Below are positions 41,178 to 49,537 of a DNA stretch of 64,000 nucleotides, piece by piece. A program made the position numbers and the translations under genes. The stretch covers positions 112,811 to 176,810 of the forward strand of contig CALUXC010000003.1 of the NCBI GenBank assembly GCA_944324635.1, in the 5' to 3' direction. Position 1 is the first letter of the stretch. Each line of letters opens with the position of its first letter. Source of the stretch: Candidatus Avelusimicrobium intestinipullorum (lineage in GTDB: Bacteria > Elusimicrobiota > Elusimicrobia > Elusimicrobiales > Elusimicrobiaceae). The notes beneath the pieces were generated by a model, which did not search any database, was not told where the DNA came from, and saw only the letters and a program-made list of their open reading frames with translations.

Positions 41178-42448
41178 TATTTATGGAAGGCCGCATCTTG
41201 GGCGTAGACGGCCTTGTCGCCCAATTCCGCCTCTATTTGCAGCAGGCGGTTGTATTTGGCGGTGCGTTCCGCGCGGGCGGGCGCGCCGGTTTTGATGGCG
41301 CCCGCATTGGTGGCTACCGCCAAATCGGCGATGAACGTATCTTCCGTTTCGCCCGAGCGGTGCGACACAATGCGCGAATAACCGTTTTGTTTGGCCAGTT
41401 CCATTACGTCAATGGTTTCGGAAACGGTTCCGATTTGGTTGACTTTGATTAAAATGGAATTGGCGGCTTTTTCCGCGATGCCCTGCTGGAGGCGTTTTAA
41501 GTTGGTGACGAACAGATCATCCCCCACCAAATTGATTTTTTTGCCCAGCTTTTTGGTGATGCCTTTCCAGCCGGCCCAGTCGTCTTCCTGCAGGGGGTCT
41601 TCGATGGAAATAAGCGGATAGTTGGCGCACCAGGCGGCGTAAATGTCCGTCATTTGTTCGGCGGAGTACATCTTGCCTTCAAAACGATAGGCGCCTTCGT
41701 GGAAAAATTCGCTGGCGGCACAGTCCATCGCCAAGGAAATTTCCGGGTGGCCTGCTTTTTTGGCGGCGGCCAAAATGGTTTTCAGCACGTCTTCATGTTT
41801 GGAAATTTTAGGAGCAAAGCCGCCTTCGTCGCCCACGGCAATGACCATGCCTTCCTCCTTTAGCAAGCCGCGCAGGGAGTGATAGGTTTCGCTCGCTTCA
41901 CGCAAAGCTTCGGCGAAGGTTTTGGCTTCGGTGGGGACAATCATAAATTCCTGTACGTCCAGGCCGGAGTCGGCATGTTTCCCGCCGTTAATAATGTTAA
42001 GCATGGGGGCGGGGAGGACGTAGTCGTCATAATGCAAGCCATACACGTTACGAATGTGCTGATAAAGGGGCAATTTGGCGTTGTGGCAGCCCGCACGCAA
42101 AACGGCCATGGATACGGCCAGCATGGCGTTGGCGCCCAGGTTGGATTTGTTTTCCGTCCCGTCCAGCGCAATTAAGCTGTCGTCCACCAAGCGAATGTCA
42201 AACGGATCCATGCCCGCCAACTGCTGGGAAATGCGTTCCACGTTTTTGACCGCTTGCAGAACGCCTTTTCCGTTATAGCGTTCGCCGCCGTCGCGCAGTT
42301 CCAGCGCTTCGTGCGAACCCGTGGACGCGCCGCTGGGTACCGCTGCGGTGCCAGTGTTGCCGTCGTCAAGCATTACGTCTGCCGCCACGGTGGGATAACC
42401 GCGCGAATCCAAAATTTCTCTAGCCGTAATTTTTTTAATGCGAGCCAT
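41177..42448 (-). CDS. eno: Enolase
   Basis: A 423-residue glycolytic enzyme converting 2-phosphoglycerate to phosphoenolpyruvate. Motifs seen include SGASTGSHEALELRDGG, GDEGGFAP, metal ligands in AMDCAASEF, SIEDPLQEDDW and VGDDLFVTN, catalytic Lys in ILIKVNQIGT, and SHRSGETED. Full length. The upstream phosphohexomutase gene ends 35 bases earlier. Confidence 0.97.
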   Translation of the reverse strand: MARIKKITAREILDSRGYPTVAADVMLDDGNTGTAAVPSGASTGSHEALELRDGGERYNGKGVLQAVKNVERISQQLAGMDPFDIRLVDDSLIALDGTENKSNLGANAMLAVSMAVLRAGCHNAKLPLYQHIRNVYGLHYDDYVLPAPMLNIINGGKHADSGLDVQEFMIVPTEAKTFAEALREASETYHSLRGLLKEEGMVIAVGDEGGFAPKISKHEDVLKTILAAAKKAGHPEISLAMDCAASEFFHEGAYRFEGKMYSAEQMTDIYAAWCANYPLISIEDPLQEDDWAGWKGITKKLGKKINLVGDDLFVTNLKRLQQGIAEKAANSILIKVNQIGTVSETIDVMELAKQNGYSRIVSHRSGETEDTFIADLAVATNAGAIKTGAPARAERTAKYNRLLQIEAELGDKAVYAQDAAFHK

Positions 42449-42483
42449 AAAACACCCCTCTTCGGCCGCCGTGCGGCCGCGGA

Positions 42484-43971
42484 TTAGACAATACTGTCTA
42501 TAATCTTTTTGCCTTCTTTAATTAGAGCCGCCGGCAGTTTTTCGTCTTGCGCTTCCGCGTACATGCGGATCAGACGCTCGGTACTGGAAGGACGAATGGC
42601 CAGCCAGCTGCCGCCTTTCAAAATAAACTTAAATCCGTCGGTGGAGTCAATACGCCAAACCGAGGTTTTGTTGATAGAGAGCGGCGGGCGGATATCCAAC
42701 CGTTCCATAATGCGGTTGATTTCCGTTTCCGTCTTGGGCATGCTGACTTTTTGGTCAAACAGTTGTTTGTACTTTTTGTAAAAATCTTTTTTAAGCTGTT
42801 TGAACGTTTTCTTTTCCACGGCCAGCATATCCACCACCAGCAAGCAGGCAAGCAGACCGTCTTTATCCGGGATATGGTTGGCCACGGCGATACCGCCGGA
42901 TTCTTCCATACCCATAATGTACTGCCCGGTAATCATCAATTCCGTAATGTACTTAAAGCCCACGGGCGTTTCGCGCAGCATAAGGCCGTTGGTTTTGGCC
43001 ACTTGGTCTATTAAGTTGGACGTAATGACGCTTCTGCACACGCGGCCTTTTACTTTTTTGTTGCGTACCAAATGTTCCAACAGCATGGGGGCAATTTCGT
43101 TGGGGGATACCCAGTTGCCCTCGGCGTCAATAATGCCGAATTTGTCGCAGTCCGGGTTGCAGGCAATGCCCAAGTGCATTTTTTTGGACACGACCAGCTT
43201 CTTCAAATCCGTCAAGCTCACGGGGCCAGCGTTTGGCGTGTGCCCGCCGAAAAGGACGTCGTCCCCTTCGTGGATACCTTCCACGGTGACGCCATGTTTT
43301 TCCAAGAAATCGCGGAAATAGTTTTTCGCCGTGCCAAACAGCGGGTCCACGGCTATTTTCAATTTGGCCTTTTTTAAGGCCTTTACGTCTATCATCTTTT
43401 CCAAGCGGGCCAGGTAGCCTTTGCGCAGGTCCTTGGTTACGACGGCCGCCGCGTTTAGGTAGCCAAACTCGGTGGAAGATGCTTTTAAGATTTGTGCGCT
43501 GGGCGAAGGAATGCGTTTTTCAATATCTTGCACGATTTCGTTGTTGGCGATGCCGCCGTAGTACGAAATCCATTTCACGCCGTTTACGTTATATTCGGCT
43601 TCGCTGCCGGTGACCACAATGGCCCCCACGGCACATTCATTCAAAACGGCCCATTCCGCCACGGGGGTCGGAAGGGGGAGTTCGGCCACTTTTACGTTGA
43701 TGCCGCTTTGCACAAGTGCGTTGGCGGCGATATAGGCGAATTGTTTGGAGAAAAAACGGGTATCAAACCCCACTAATACGAGGGGTTTTTTGGGTTTTTT
43801 GCCTTGAGCCGCGCAATGTTTGCGGTATCCTTCACCTTCAAAACCGTAGAAAGGATGTTCCAAGATGTGTTCGGAAATCCCGTAAGCCAAACGTTGTACG
43901 GACTGGGCGGTGAGCCCGTCTGCGGTGACGGCCCGGAAGCCGGCGGTGCTAAACTTGATATCTTCACTCAT
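42484..43971 (-). CDS. Phosphoglucomutase/phosphomannomutase with an unusual active-site loop
   Basis: A 495-residue alpha-D-phosphohexomutase. The catalytic serine loop, usually TASHNP, reads Thr121-Gly-Ser123-Glu-Ala-Glu before YNVNGVKW. The metal loop is NPDCDKFG, the sugar loop is GMEESGG, and the phosphate loop is RPSSTERLIRMYAEA. Serine and the metal aspartates are kept, so activity is likely, but the loop is divergent. A consensus TATAAT lies 9 bases before the start codon. It heads the six-gene operon. Confidence 0.8.
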   Translation of the reverse strand: MSEDIKFSTAGFRAVTADGLTAQSVQRLAYGISEHILEHPFYGFEGEGYRKHCAAQGKKPKKPLVLVGFDTRFFSKQFAYIAANALVQSGINVKVAELPLPTPVAEWAVLNECAVGAIVVTGSEAEYNVNGVKWISYYGGIANNEIVQDIEKRIPSPSAQILKASSTEFGYLNAAAVVTKDLRKGYLARLEKMIDVKALKKAKLKIAVDPLFGTAKNYFRDFLEKHGVTVEGIHEGDDVLFGGHTPNAGPVSLTDLKKLVVSKKMHLGIACNPDCDKFGIIDAEGNWVSPNEIAPMLLEHLVRNKKVKGRVCRSVITSNLIDQVAKTNGLMLRETPVGFKYITELMITGQYIMGMEESGGIAVANHIPDKDGLLACLLVVDMLAVEKKTFKQLKKDFYKKYKQLFDQKVSMPKTETEINRIMERLDIRPPLSINKTSVWRIDSTDGFKFILKGGSWLAIRPSSTERLIRMYAEAQDEKLPAALIKEGKKIIDSIV

Positions 43972-44094
43972 CGTGCTGGTATTATACTAAAAAACAGGCC
44001 TTTTTTCACGCGTGCGGCGGGCGGCATATAAATAAGGAAAGAGAGTATCCCTCAAAATGGTAAAATATATATAATCCATAATAAGGAAAGAAAC

Positions 44095-45129
44095 ATGAAT
44101 TTTGAATCCGTTAAAAAATATATTAAAGAAGCCGGCTTGCCCAATTTCCGCATTGGGCAGGTGCGGGAAGCCATTTTCAAAAAAGGCATTTCTTCTTGGG
44201 ACGAGGCCACCAGCCTGCCTGCCCAGCTGCGCGAACAGCTTAAGAAAGATTGCCCCCTGCTTAGCTTTGAAGTGACCGAAATCACCTGCTCCCGGCAGGA
44301 TAAAGTGGCCAAGGCCCTGTTGACCTTGAAAGACGGCTGGCGCATTGAGACCGTGCTGCTTAAACCGCAAGATACGTGGAGTGTGTGCGTGTCCAGCCAG
44401 GTGGGCTGCCCGCTGCGCTGTTCGTTTTGCAGTACGGGAAAAATGGGCTTTAAGCGCGATTTAACCCAGGAAGAAATTACCGACCAGGTACTGATGTGGT
44501 ACCAGTACGTGAAAAGAGAAAAACTGGGCGAACGCATTTCCAGCGTCGTGTTTATGGGCATGGGCGAGCCGCTGTTAAACTACTTAAACGTTATTAAAGC
44601 CGCCAAAGATCTTTCCGACCCGGACTACCTAAACATTGGCGCGCGGCATATTTCCGTGTCCACTTCCGGCATAGCCGACAAACTGCACAAACTGGCGGTG
44701 GATTTGCCCCAGGCTAACTTGGCCGTGTCTTTGCATAATGCCGACAATGCCGAACGCAGCCAAATCATGCCCGTCAACCGCAAGTACGATTTGGACGATT
44801 TGAAAAAAGCCCTGGAAGAATACATTGCCATGACGGGGCGCCAAGTATTTTTGGAATACTCGGTGATAGAAAACGTAAACAGCCGGCCGGAACATATCCG
44901 CAAACTGGCGGACTGGATTTACAGCATTAAAGACAATTACCTGCTGCACGTGAATTTGATTGCGTGCAATTTGGGCCGCGGTGAAAAAACGAGCGACCGC
45001 GTCGTGAAGGATTTTGCCGCCGGCTTAAAAGGCATGGGCATTGGCGTGACCATTCGCAAGAGCATGGGTAACGACATTTTGGCCGCCTGCGGGCAATTGG
45101 CTTCGCAAAAAAAGAAGGAGGGGTTATGA
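44095..45129 (+). CDS. rlmN: Dual-specificity RNA methyltransferase RlmN
   Basis: A 344-residue radical-SAM enzyme that methylates C2 of adenine 2503 in 23S rRNA and A37 in some tRNAs. Cluster cysteines are Cys105, Cys109 and Cys112 (CPLRCSFC), followed by STGKMGFKRDL. MGMGEPLLN is the SAM-binding region, and a conserved Cys lies in ILAACGQLA near the C-terminus. A TATAAT box and AAGGAAAG precede the ATG. The next gene overlaps by 4 bases. Confidence 0.95.
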   Translation: MNFESVKKYIKEAGLPNFRIGQVREAIFKKGISSWDEATSLPAQLREQLKKDCPLLSFEVTEITCSRQDKVAKALLTLKDGWRIETVLLKPQDTWSVCVSSQVGCPLRCSFCSTGKMGFKRDLTQEEITDQVLMWYQYVKREKLGERISSVVFMGMGEPLLNYLNVIKAAKDLSDPDYLNIGARHISVSTSGIADKLHKLAVDLPQANLAVSLHNADNAERSQIMPVNRKYDLDDLKKALEEYIAMTGRQVFLEYSVIENVNSRPEHIRKLADWIYSIKDNYLLHVNLIACNLGRGEKTSDRVVKDFAAGLKGMGIGVTIRKSMGNDILAACGQLASQKKKEGL

Positions 45130-45563
45130 ATAAATTGAAAATTTTAGCTGCGGCTCTTCTGCTGTTGGGAGGCTGCGCCACGCTGGAACAAACCAATTTG
45201 GATTGGATTCCCATCGGGCCGGATTTCCCGCCCACCAAAGCCAAAAATGTGGAAATTTTGGGCAGTAAAAATGAAATCACCCGGCCGTATGGCAACTTGG
45301 GGTTGTTGCGTATCAAAAACCTCAAGCCGGACCGCGACGTGCTGAAAATGGGTGTGGAAAAAGGCCGCCGTTTTGTGGCTTCCAAAGGGGCCGATGCTAT
45401 GCTGATCGGCCAATACAACAGTGCCGAAGACGGCGCTTCCAATCCGCGCGTTACCCTGATTATGTACGCCATCAAATACGTGGATAACCTGACGGAAGAA
45501 GACGAAAAAGCCATTGAAGATTTTAAGGTATTGGGGATTTTGAATGAACGTTCTGATAGCTAA
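45126..45563 (+). CDS. Putative lipoprotein, unknown
   Basis: A 145-residue protein with a lipoprotein signal (LLLLGGCATLE, Cys at 17). The mature domain is mixed alpha/beta with GADAMLIGQYNSAED and a predicted strand VTLIMYAIKYV; it resembles small lipoproteins that carry heavy-metal-binding-like folds, but I cannot name a family. It overlaps rlmN by 4 bases and the ComB-QueC gene by 20, so it is translated with them. Confidence 0.7.
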   Translation: MNKLKILAAALLLLGGCATLEQTNLDWIPIGPDFPPTKAKNVEILGSKNEITRPYGNLGLLRIKNLKPDRDVLKMGVEKGRRFVASKGADAMLIGQYNSAEDGASNPRVTLIMYAIKYVDNLTEEDEKAIEDFKVLGILNERSDS

Positions 45564-47337
45564 AACCATTGCGGAATGTGAGCAATGGGCCGATGTGGCC
45601 GTAGTGGTGGACGTGCTGGGCACGGGGTCCACGTTGTGTTCGCTCCTTAAGCGGGGCAAGAAAGACGTGCTTTTGTTTGCCGAGGCCAAACAGGCCGAAG
45701 CGTTTGCGCAAACGCACGGTGATTTTGAAGTGTATTGCGATGAGGATTTATCCGTTTCGCACGAAGGGAACTCCCCGTATTTGGCTTCCAAAGCCAGCGC
45801 CCATAAGCCGGCGCTGGTGGCCGGTTCCTCCGGCGCCAAAGCCGTGATGAACCTGCGCAATGCTTCCACGGTGCTGATGGGGGGATTTTGCAATTTTTAC
45901 GCCTTGGCGGAAACTTTGTCCAACCAAGGCAAAGATGTGTTGTTGATTCCCAGTGCTTTGTACGGTATGTCCGACGATGTGGAAGACGGGTTGTGCGTCA
46001 GCGCGCTTAAGGACTATATCCAAAGAATTGGAAACCCGCAGGACGCGATTGTGGAATTTAACAATACCATGCGCTGTGACGAGTTTATCAAACACGGTCC
46101 CAAGACGGCCGATAAAGACCTTAAGCTTTCTTTTAAGCTGGACGGTCTGCCCATAGTGCCGCAAATCAGTTTTTCACAGGAAGGCTACGGCGTGTGCCAC
46201 CCGGCCGGTACGCAAGCCCCGGCTAAATGGATGGGTTCGTGGAACCAACAGCCCCAGCAGGAGGCTCCCGCCACCGCGGCGCAGGCGGACGATTTGCCCG
46301 CCGAACCCGCCCCGCAGCAAGCGGCTGCTTCGCAGCCCGCCGCTGCCCAAACGGAACGGACGGAGCGGCTGACTCCCTCGCAAACAAAAACCAAATTAAA
46401 AAGCTTTTTTAACGGTATTCTGCAGGCCGTAAAGGAAGAAAAAGAAGAACTCCAGCGTGAGATTGCTTCCGTGGCGCCGGCTTCCGAGCCCAGCGCGGCG
46501 GCCCCGCAGTCGGACGATTTACTAGACGCCGTACTTAAAAAAAGCGAACAAGCCGCCCCTTCTCACCCGAAGGAAACCCCTGCCGTGCAAACTACTGCTT
46601 CGGACGCGGTTGTGCCGTCTGCCGAAGTGACTTTTTCCGGCAAAGCCGCGGCCTTTGGCGATAAAAAGAAGAAAAAAGCCATTGTCCTTTTTTCGGGCGG
46701 GTTGGATTCCACCACTTGTTTGTACTGGGCGTTGGCGCACGGATACGAATGCGAAGCGTTGACCGTTTCTTATGGGCAGCGCCACGACCGCGAAGTGTTG
46801 GCCGCGCAAATGATTGCCCGCAATTTAGGCGTAAAACATCATATGATTACGCTCAACTTGCCGTGGCTTTCGTGCTGTTCGCTGGTGGATAAAAACCAGG
46901 TTTTGCCTGATATTGCGGTGGAAGATATTCCTAATGAAGGGATTCCTTCTACGTATGTGCCGGGCCGCAATTTGATGTTTTTGTCGGTGGCGGGCTCGTT
47001 GCTGGACGCTATCGGCGCCGATGCGATTATTGCCGGGCCTAATGCGGTGGATTTTTCGGGCTACCCCGATTGCACTCCCGCGTTTTTCAAGGCGGCGGCC
47101 GATGCGCTTAACCGCGGGACTAAAATGGGCGTAAGCGAGGGGATAGAAGTGTTGGCCCCGCTGATGCGCCTGTCCAAAGCGCAGATTGTCAAACTGGCGG
47201 CCAGCCTGAAAGTGCCGTTTGAACTGACCTGGAGCTGCTACGCTGGCGGCAAAAAGCCGTGCGGCCATTGCGATTCCTGCAAGCTGCGCGCCAAAGGATT
47301 TGCCGAGGCGGGCGTACACGATACGGCCTTGGACTGA
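45544..47337 (+). CDS. queC: Fusion of a ComB-like phosphatase domain with QueC (7-cyano-7-deazaguanine synthase)
   Basis: A 597-residue protein in three parts. Residues 1-220 resemble 2-phosphosulfolactate phosphatase (ComB): VVVDVLGTGST, EGNSPYL, LMGGFCNFYA and DDVEDGLC align with its motifs, but the conserved Arg after DVL is Gly. Residues 225-370 are a low-complexity Ala/Pro/Gln/Glu linker with a short helix. Residues 375-597 are complete QueC: SGGLDSTT (PP-loop at 384-391) and zinc cysteines 565, 573, 576, 579. QueC makes preQ0, the precursor of queuosine in tRNA. The fused domain's role is unknown. No frame break separates the parts. Confidence 0.85.
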   Translation: MNVLIAKTIAECEQWADVAVVVDVLGTGSTLCSLLKRGKKDVLLFAEAKQAEAFAQTHGDFEVYCDEDLSVSHEGNSPYLASKASAHKPALVAGSSGAKAVMNLRNASTVLMGGFCNFYALAETLSNQGKDVLLIPSALYGMSDDVEDGLCVSALKDYIQRIGNPQDAIVEFNNTMRCDEFIKHGPKTADKDLKLSFKLDGLPIVPQISFSQEGYGVCHPAGTQAPAKWMGSWNQQPQQEAPATAAQADDLPAEPAPQQAAASQPAAAQTERTERLTPSQTKTKLKSFFNGILQAVKEEKEELQREIASVAPASEPSAAAPQSDDLLDAVLKKSEQAAPSHPKETPAVQTTASDAVVPSAEVTFSGKAAAFGDKKKKKAIVLFSGGLDSTTCLYWALAHGYECEALTVSYGQRHDREVLAAQMIARNLGVKHHMITLNLPWLSCCSLVDKNQVLPDIAVEDIPNEGIPSTYVPGRNLMFLSVAGSLLDAIGADAIIAGPNAVDFSGYPDCTPAFFKAAADALNRGTKMGVSEGIEVLAPLMRLSKAQIVKLAASLKVPFELTWSCYAGGKKPCGHCDSCKLRAKGFAEAGVHDTALD

Positions 47338-47338
47338 T

Positions 47339-47674
47339 ATGTGGAAGTATTATTTGTTCCTGGCCGGAGCCATTGCCTGCGAAATAGCCGGAACCAGCGC
47401 GCTGAAAGCGTCGCGCGGGTTTAGCGTGCCCACTTGGGCGGTGGTTACGGCGGCGGCTTATGCGGGGTCCTTTTGGCTGTTGGGGCTCACGCTTAAGGGC
47501 ATGTCGCTGGGCGTGGCGTATGCCATTTGGGCCGGTGTGGGTACCGTGCTGACGGTGCTGGTGGGGCTGGTGGTGTTTAAGGAGCGGCCCGATATGCCGG
47601 CGCTGGTGGGCATGGGAATGATCATCGCGGGTGTAGCGGTGATGAATTTATTTTCCAAAACGGTTTCTCATTGA
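47339..47674 (+). CDS. Small multidrug resistance (SMR) family transporter
   Basis: A 111-residue four-helix inner-membrane protein. The essential glutamate is Glu14 region of AGAIACEIAGTSALKAS, and ATPase-free drug/proton exchange is known for the family. GVAYAIWAGVGTVLTVLVG is the conserved third and fourth helix signature. The start is ATG at 47339, one base after the QueC stop; an in-frame earlier start inside QueC is rejected. It could be guanidinium-exporting Gdx type or EmrE type. Confidence 0.9.
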   Translation: MWKYYLFLAGAIACEIAGTSALKASRGFSVPTWAVVTAAAYAGSFWLLGLTLKGMSLGVAYAIWAGVGTVLTVLVGLVVFKERPDMPALVGMGMIIAGVAVMNLFSKTVSH

Positions 47675-47684
47675 AGGAGGGTGT

Positions 47685-48194
47685 ATGAAGAAATTTATGT
47701 GTGTATTGGTGGCGCTGTGCCTGTGCGGGGCGGCGTTTGCGGGGGAGAAAACGTCTCCCCGGCCGGAAGAAAAACAGGCTCCTGCGGCGCAAGAGCAAAA
47801 AAAGGCGGACAAGAAGCAAAACCAAACGGCCAAAAAAGCGACTCCCGCCGAACAGAAAAAAGCGTTTGAAGCGCGCCGCAAGCAGATTAAAAAATTAGTT
47901 AAAAAGTATCGCAAGGCTTCCGAAGAAGAAAAACCGGCTATTAAAGAGCAGCTTTCGCAGATAGTGTCCGAAAGTGTGGACGCGGGCCTGGCTTACGTAA
48001 AAGCGCGTATTGCCGCCGAGCGTGCCAATTTGGACAATTGGGAAAACAAACTGCAGGAAGATGAAAAGAACCTGGCCCAAATAAAAGCCAAAAGAGTGGA
48101 GGATTTGCTTTCCGGCGAAGCCAAACGCAAACATAAAGCGGCGCAGAAAGCTTGGAAAAAGCAAATGAAAGAAGCCGAAAAACAGTTAAATTAA
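47685..48194 (+). CDS. Exported Lys/Ala/Glu-rich coiled-coil protein, unknown
   Basis: A 169-residue protein with a signal peptide (1-19) and a very charged mature part: a disordered Pro/Lys/Gln-rich region (about 20-60), then helical heptad-like sequence to the end (KKLVKKYRKASEEEK, ERANLDNWENKLQEDEK). It resembles periplasmic helical linkers or chaperones only in style. A GGAGG precedes the start 10 bases after the SMR stop. Confidence 0.65.
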   Translation: MKKFMCVLVALCLCGAAFAGEKTSPRPEEKQAPAAQEQKKADKKQNQTAKKATPAEQKKAFEARRKQIKKLVKKYRKASEEEKPAIKEQLSQIVSESVDAGLAYVKARIAAERANLDNWENKLQEDEKNLAQIKAKRVEDLLSGEAKRKHKAAQKAWKKQMKEAEKQLN

Positions 48195-48209
48195 AAATTT
48201 AGGCAAATA

Positions 48210-48239
48210 AAAACCCGCGGTGAATACCGCGGGTTTTTT
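48210..48239. terminator. Bidirectional terminator
   Basis: AAAACCCGCGGT-GAAT-ACCGCGGGTTTT between convergent genes. Confidence 0.88.
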
Positions 48240-48251
48240 GTTTGGGTTAAA

Positions 48252-48662
48252 TTAATTAAACAGCCCCGAAGATTCCAGCGCGTTTAACGCTTTGGTAATA
48301 TCGTTGACCACGATAATCCAGCGGGTTCCTTCTCCCGCACCGGCGGTGCCGTAGATGGTGGTGATGTTGATGCCGTGGCCGGATAAAACGGCCCCAATAT
48401 CGCGGATTAAGCCCACGCGGTTGGGAGCGTCCAGGCAGATGGCGTCGGTCTTGACGCTGGTAAAACCGGCTTTGGTCAGCGCGTGGCTGATTTCCTGGTC
48501 GTATTTCACGGCCAAGCGCACGACGGCCGCATCGTAGCGTACGTCCTGCGAGATGGCAATCACGTCCACATTCTCGCGCACGAATAGTTCAGCGAAGTTT
48601 TTCAGCGCTCCCGGCTCGTTAATCAGGAATACGCTGTATTGTTTTACCACACTTATAGCCAT
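48252..48662 (-). CDS. Tandem ACT-domain protein
   Basis: A 136-residue protein of two ACT domains (about 3-65 and 70-135; EPGALKNFAELFVRENVDV and PNRVGLIRDIGAVLSGHGINI). ACT pairs bind amino acids and regulate enzymes or transcription, but no catalytic partner is attached. Such stand-alone proteins can be trans-acting ligand sensors. It lies 83 bases downstream of the inositol monophosphatase gene, without its own obvious terminator upstream. Confidence 0.82.
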   Translation of the reverse strand: MAISVVKQYSVFLINEPGALKNFAELFVRENVDVIAISQDVRYDAAVVRLAVKYDQEISHALTKAGFTSVKTDAICLDAPNRVGLIRDIGAVLSGHGINITTIYGTAGAGEGTRWIIVVNDITKALNALESSGLFN

Positions 48663-48745
48663 TCAAACCCCTTTTCAAACAAGCTCTCTTACTTAGATTA
48701 TATCAAACCTACGTCAAATTCGTGCAACCGCGGCCGTCTTTTTAG

Positions 48746-49537
48746 CTACGCTTTCGGCTCCGTTTCGCGGATAATTTTTAGCATCTGGGCATGAATTTTC
48801 CCGTTGCTGGCAAGCAGGGTGCGGCCGTATTCGGCAATTTTTTTGTATTTTTTGCCGGAATAGTCCGTCACTTTTCCGCCTGCTTCCTGCAGCACCAGCA
48901 CGCCTGCGCCTACGTCCCACGGGTTTAGGTTGTCTTCCCAGTATCCGTCGGTACGGCCGGCGGCCAGCCAGCACAAATCCAGCGCGGCTGAGCCTAAGCG
49001 GCGTACGTCGTGGCAGGAATTCAAAAATTTTTCAAAGCGTTTTAACAGGGCGGGCATGCGCGTAAAGCGGTTGTACGGAAAGCCCGTTACCAATAAGGAC
49101 TGTTCCAATTTGGGCGTTTTGGAAACATGTATTTTTTTGCCGTTTAGGGTGGCGCCTTTTCCTTTTTGAGCCAAAAAAGTTTCGCCCGTAGCGGGGTTCG
49201 TCACGCCGCCCAAGACGGGTTCCCCTTTGTAAAAAAGGGCAATAGACACGCCGCTTTGGGGGAAAGTGTGGGCAAAGTTGGTGGTGCCGTCTATTGGGTC
49301 AATGACCCAAACATAATCGGAACCGGTATTTTTGACGCCGTTTTCTTCGGCCAGGTAGTCGTGGTCGGGGAAGTTTTTGGTGATGAGGGACAAAATGGCT
49401 TTTTGGCTGGCTACGTCCGCCTTCGTGACGAGGTTTGCCTTGCCTTTAAGTTCATAGCCCACTTTGCCAAAGTTACGCCGCACCACCGCGGCCGCCGCTT
49501 TCAAGCAGGCTTGCAACACTTCTTTTTCCCGTTTCAT
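48746..49537 (-). CDS. Inositol monophosphatase family protein (SuhB-like)
   Basis: A 263-residue lithium-sensitive phosphatase. Metal sites are EENG at about 70-73, DPIDGTTNFAH at about 86-96 and NPWDVGAGVLVL near 205-216. It hydrolyses inositol-1-phosphate or related sugar phosphates; in some bacteria SuhB also assists transcription antitermination. Start overlaps the nuclease stop by 4 bases (ATGA). Confidence 0.92.
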   Translation of the reverse strand: MKREKEVLQACLKAAAAVVRRNFGKVGYELKGKANLVTKADVASQKAILSLITKNFPDHDYLAEENGVKNTGSDYVWVIDPIDGTTNFAHTFPQSGVSIALFYKGEPVLGGVTNPATGETFLAQKGKGATLNGKKIHVSKTPKLEQSLLVTGFPYNRFTRMPALLKRFEKFLNSCHDVRRLGSAALDLCWLAAGRTDGYWEDNLNPWDVGAGVLVLQEAGGKVTDYSGKKYKKIAEYGRTLLASNGKIHAQMLKIIRETEPKA

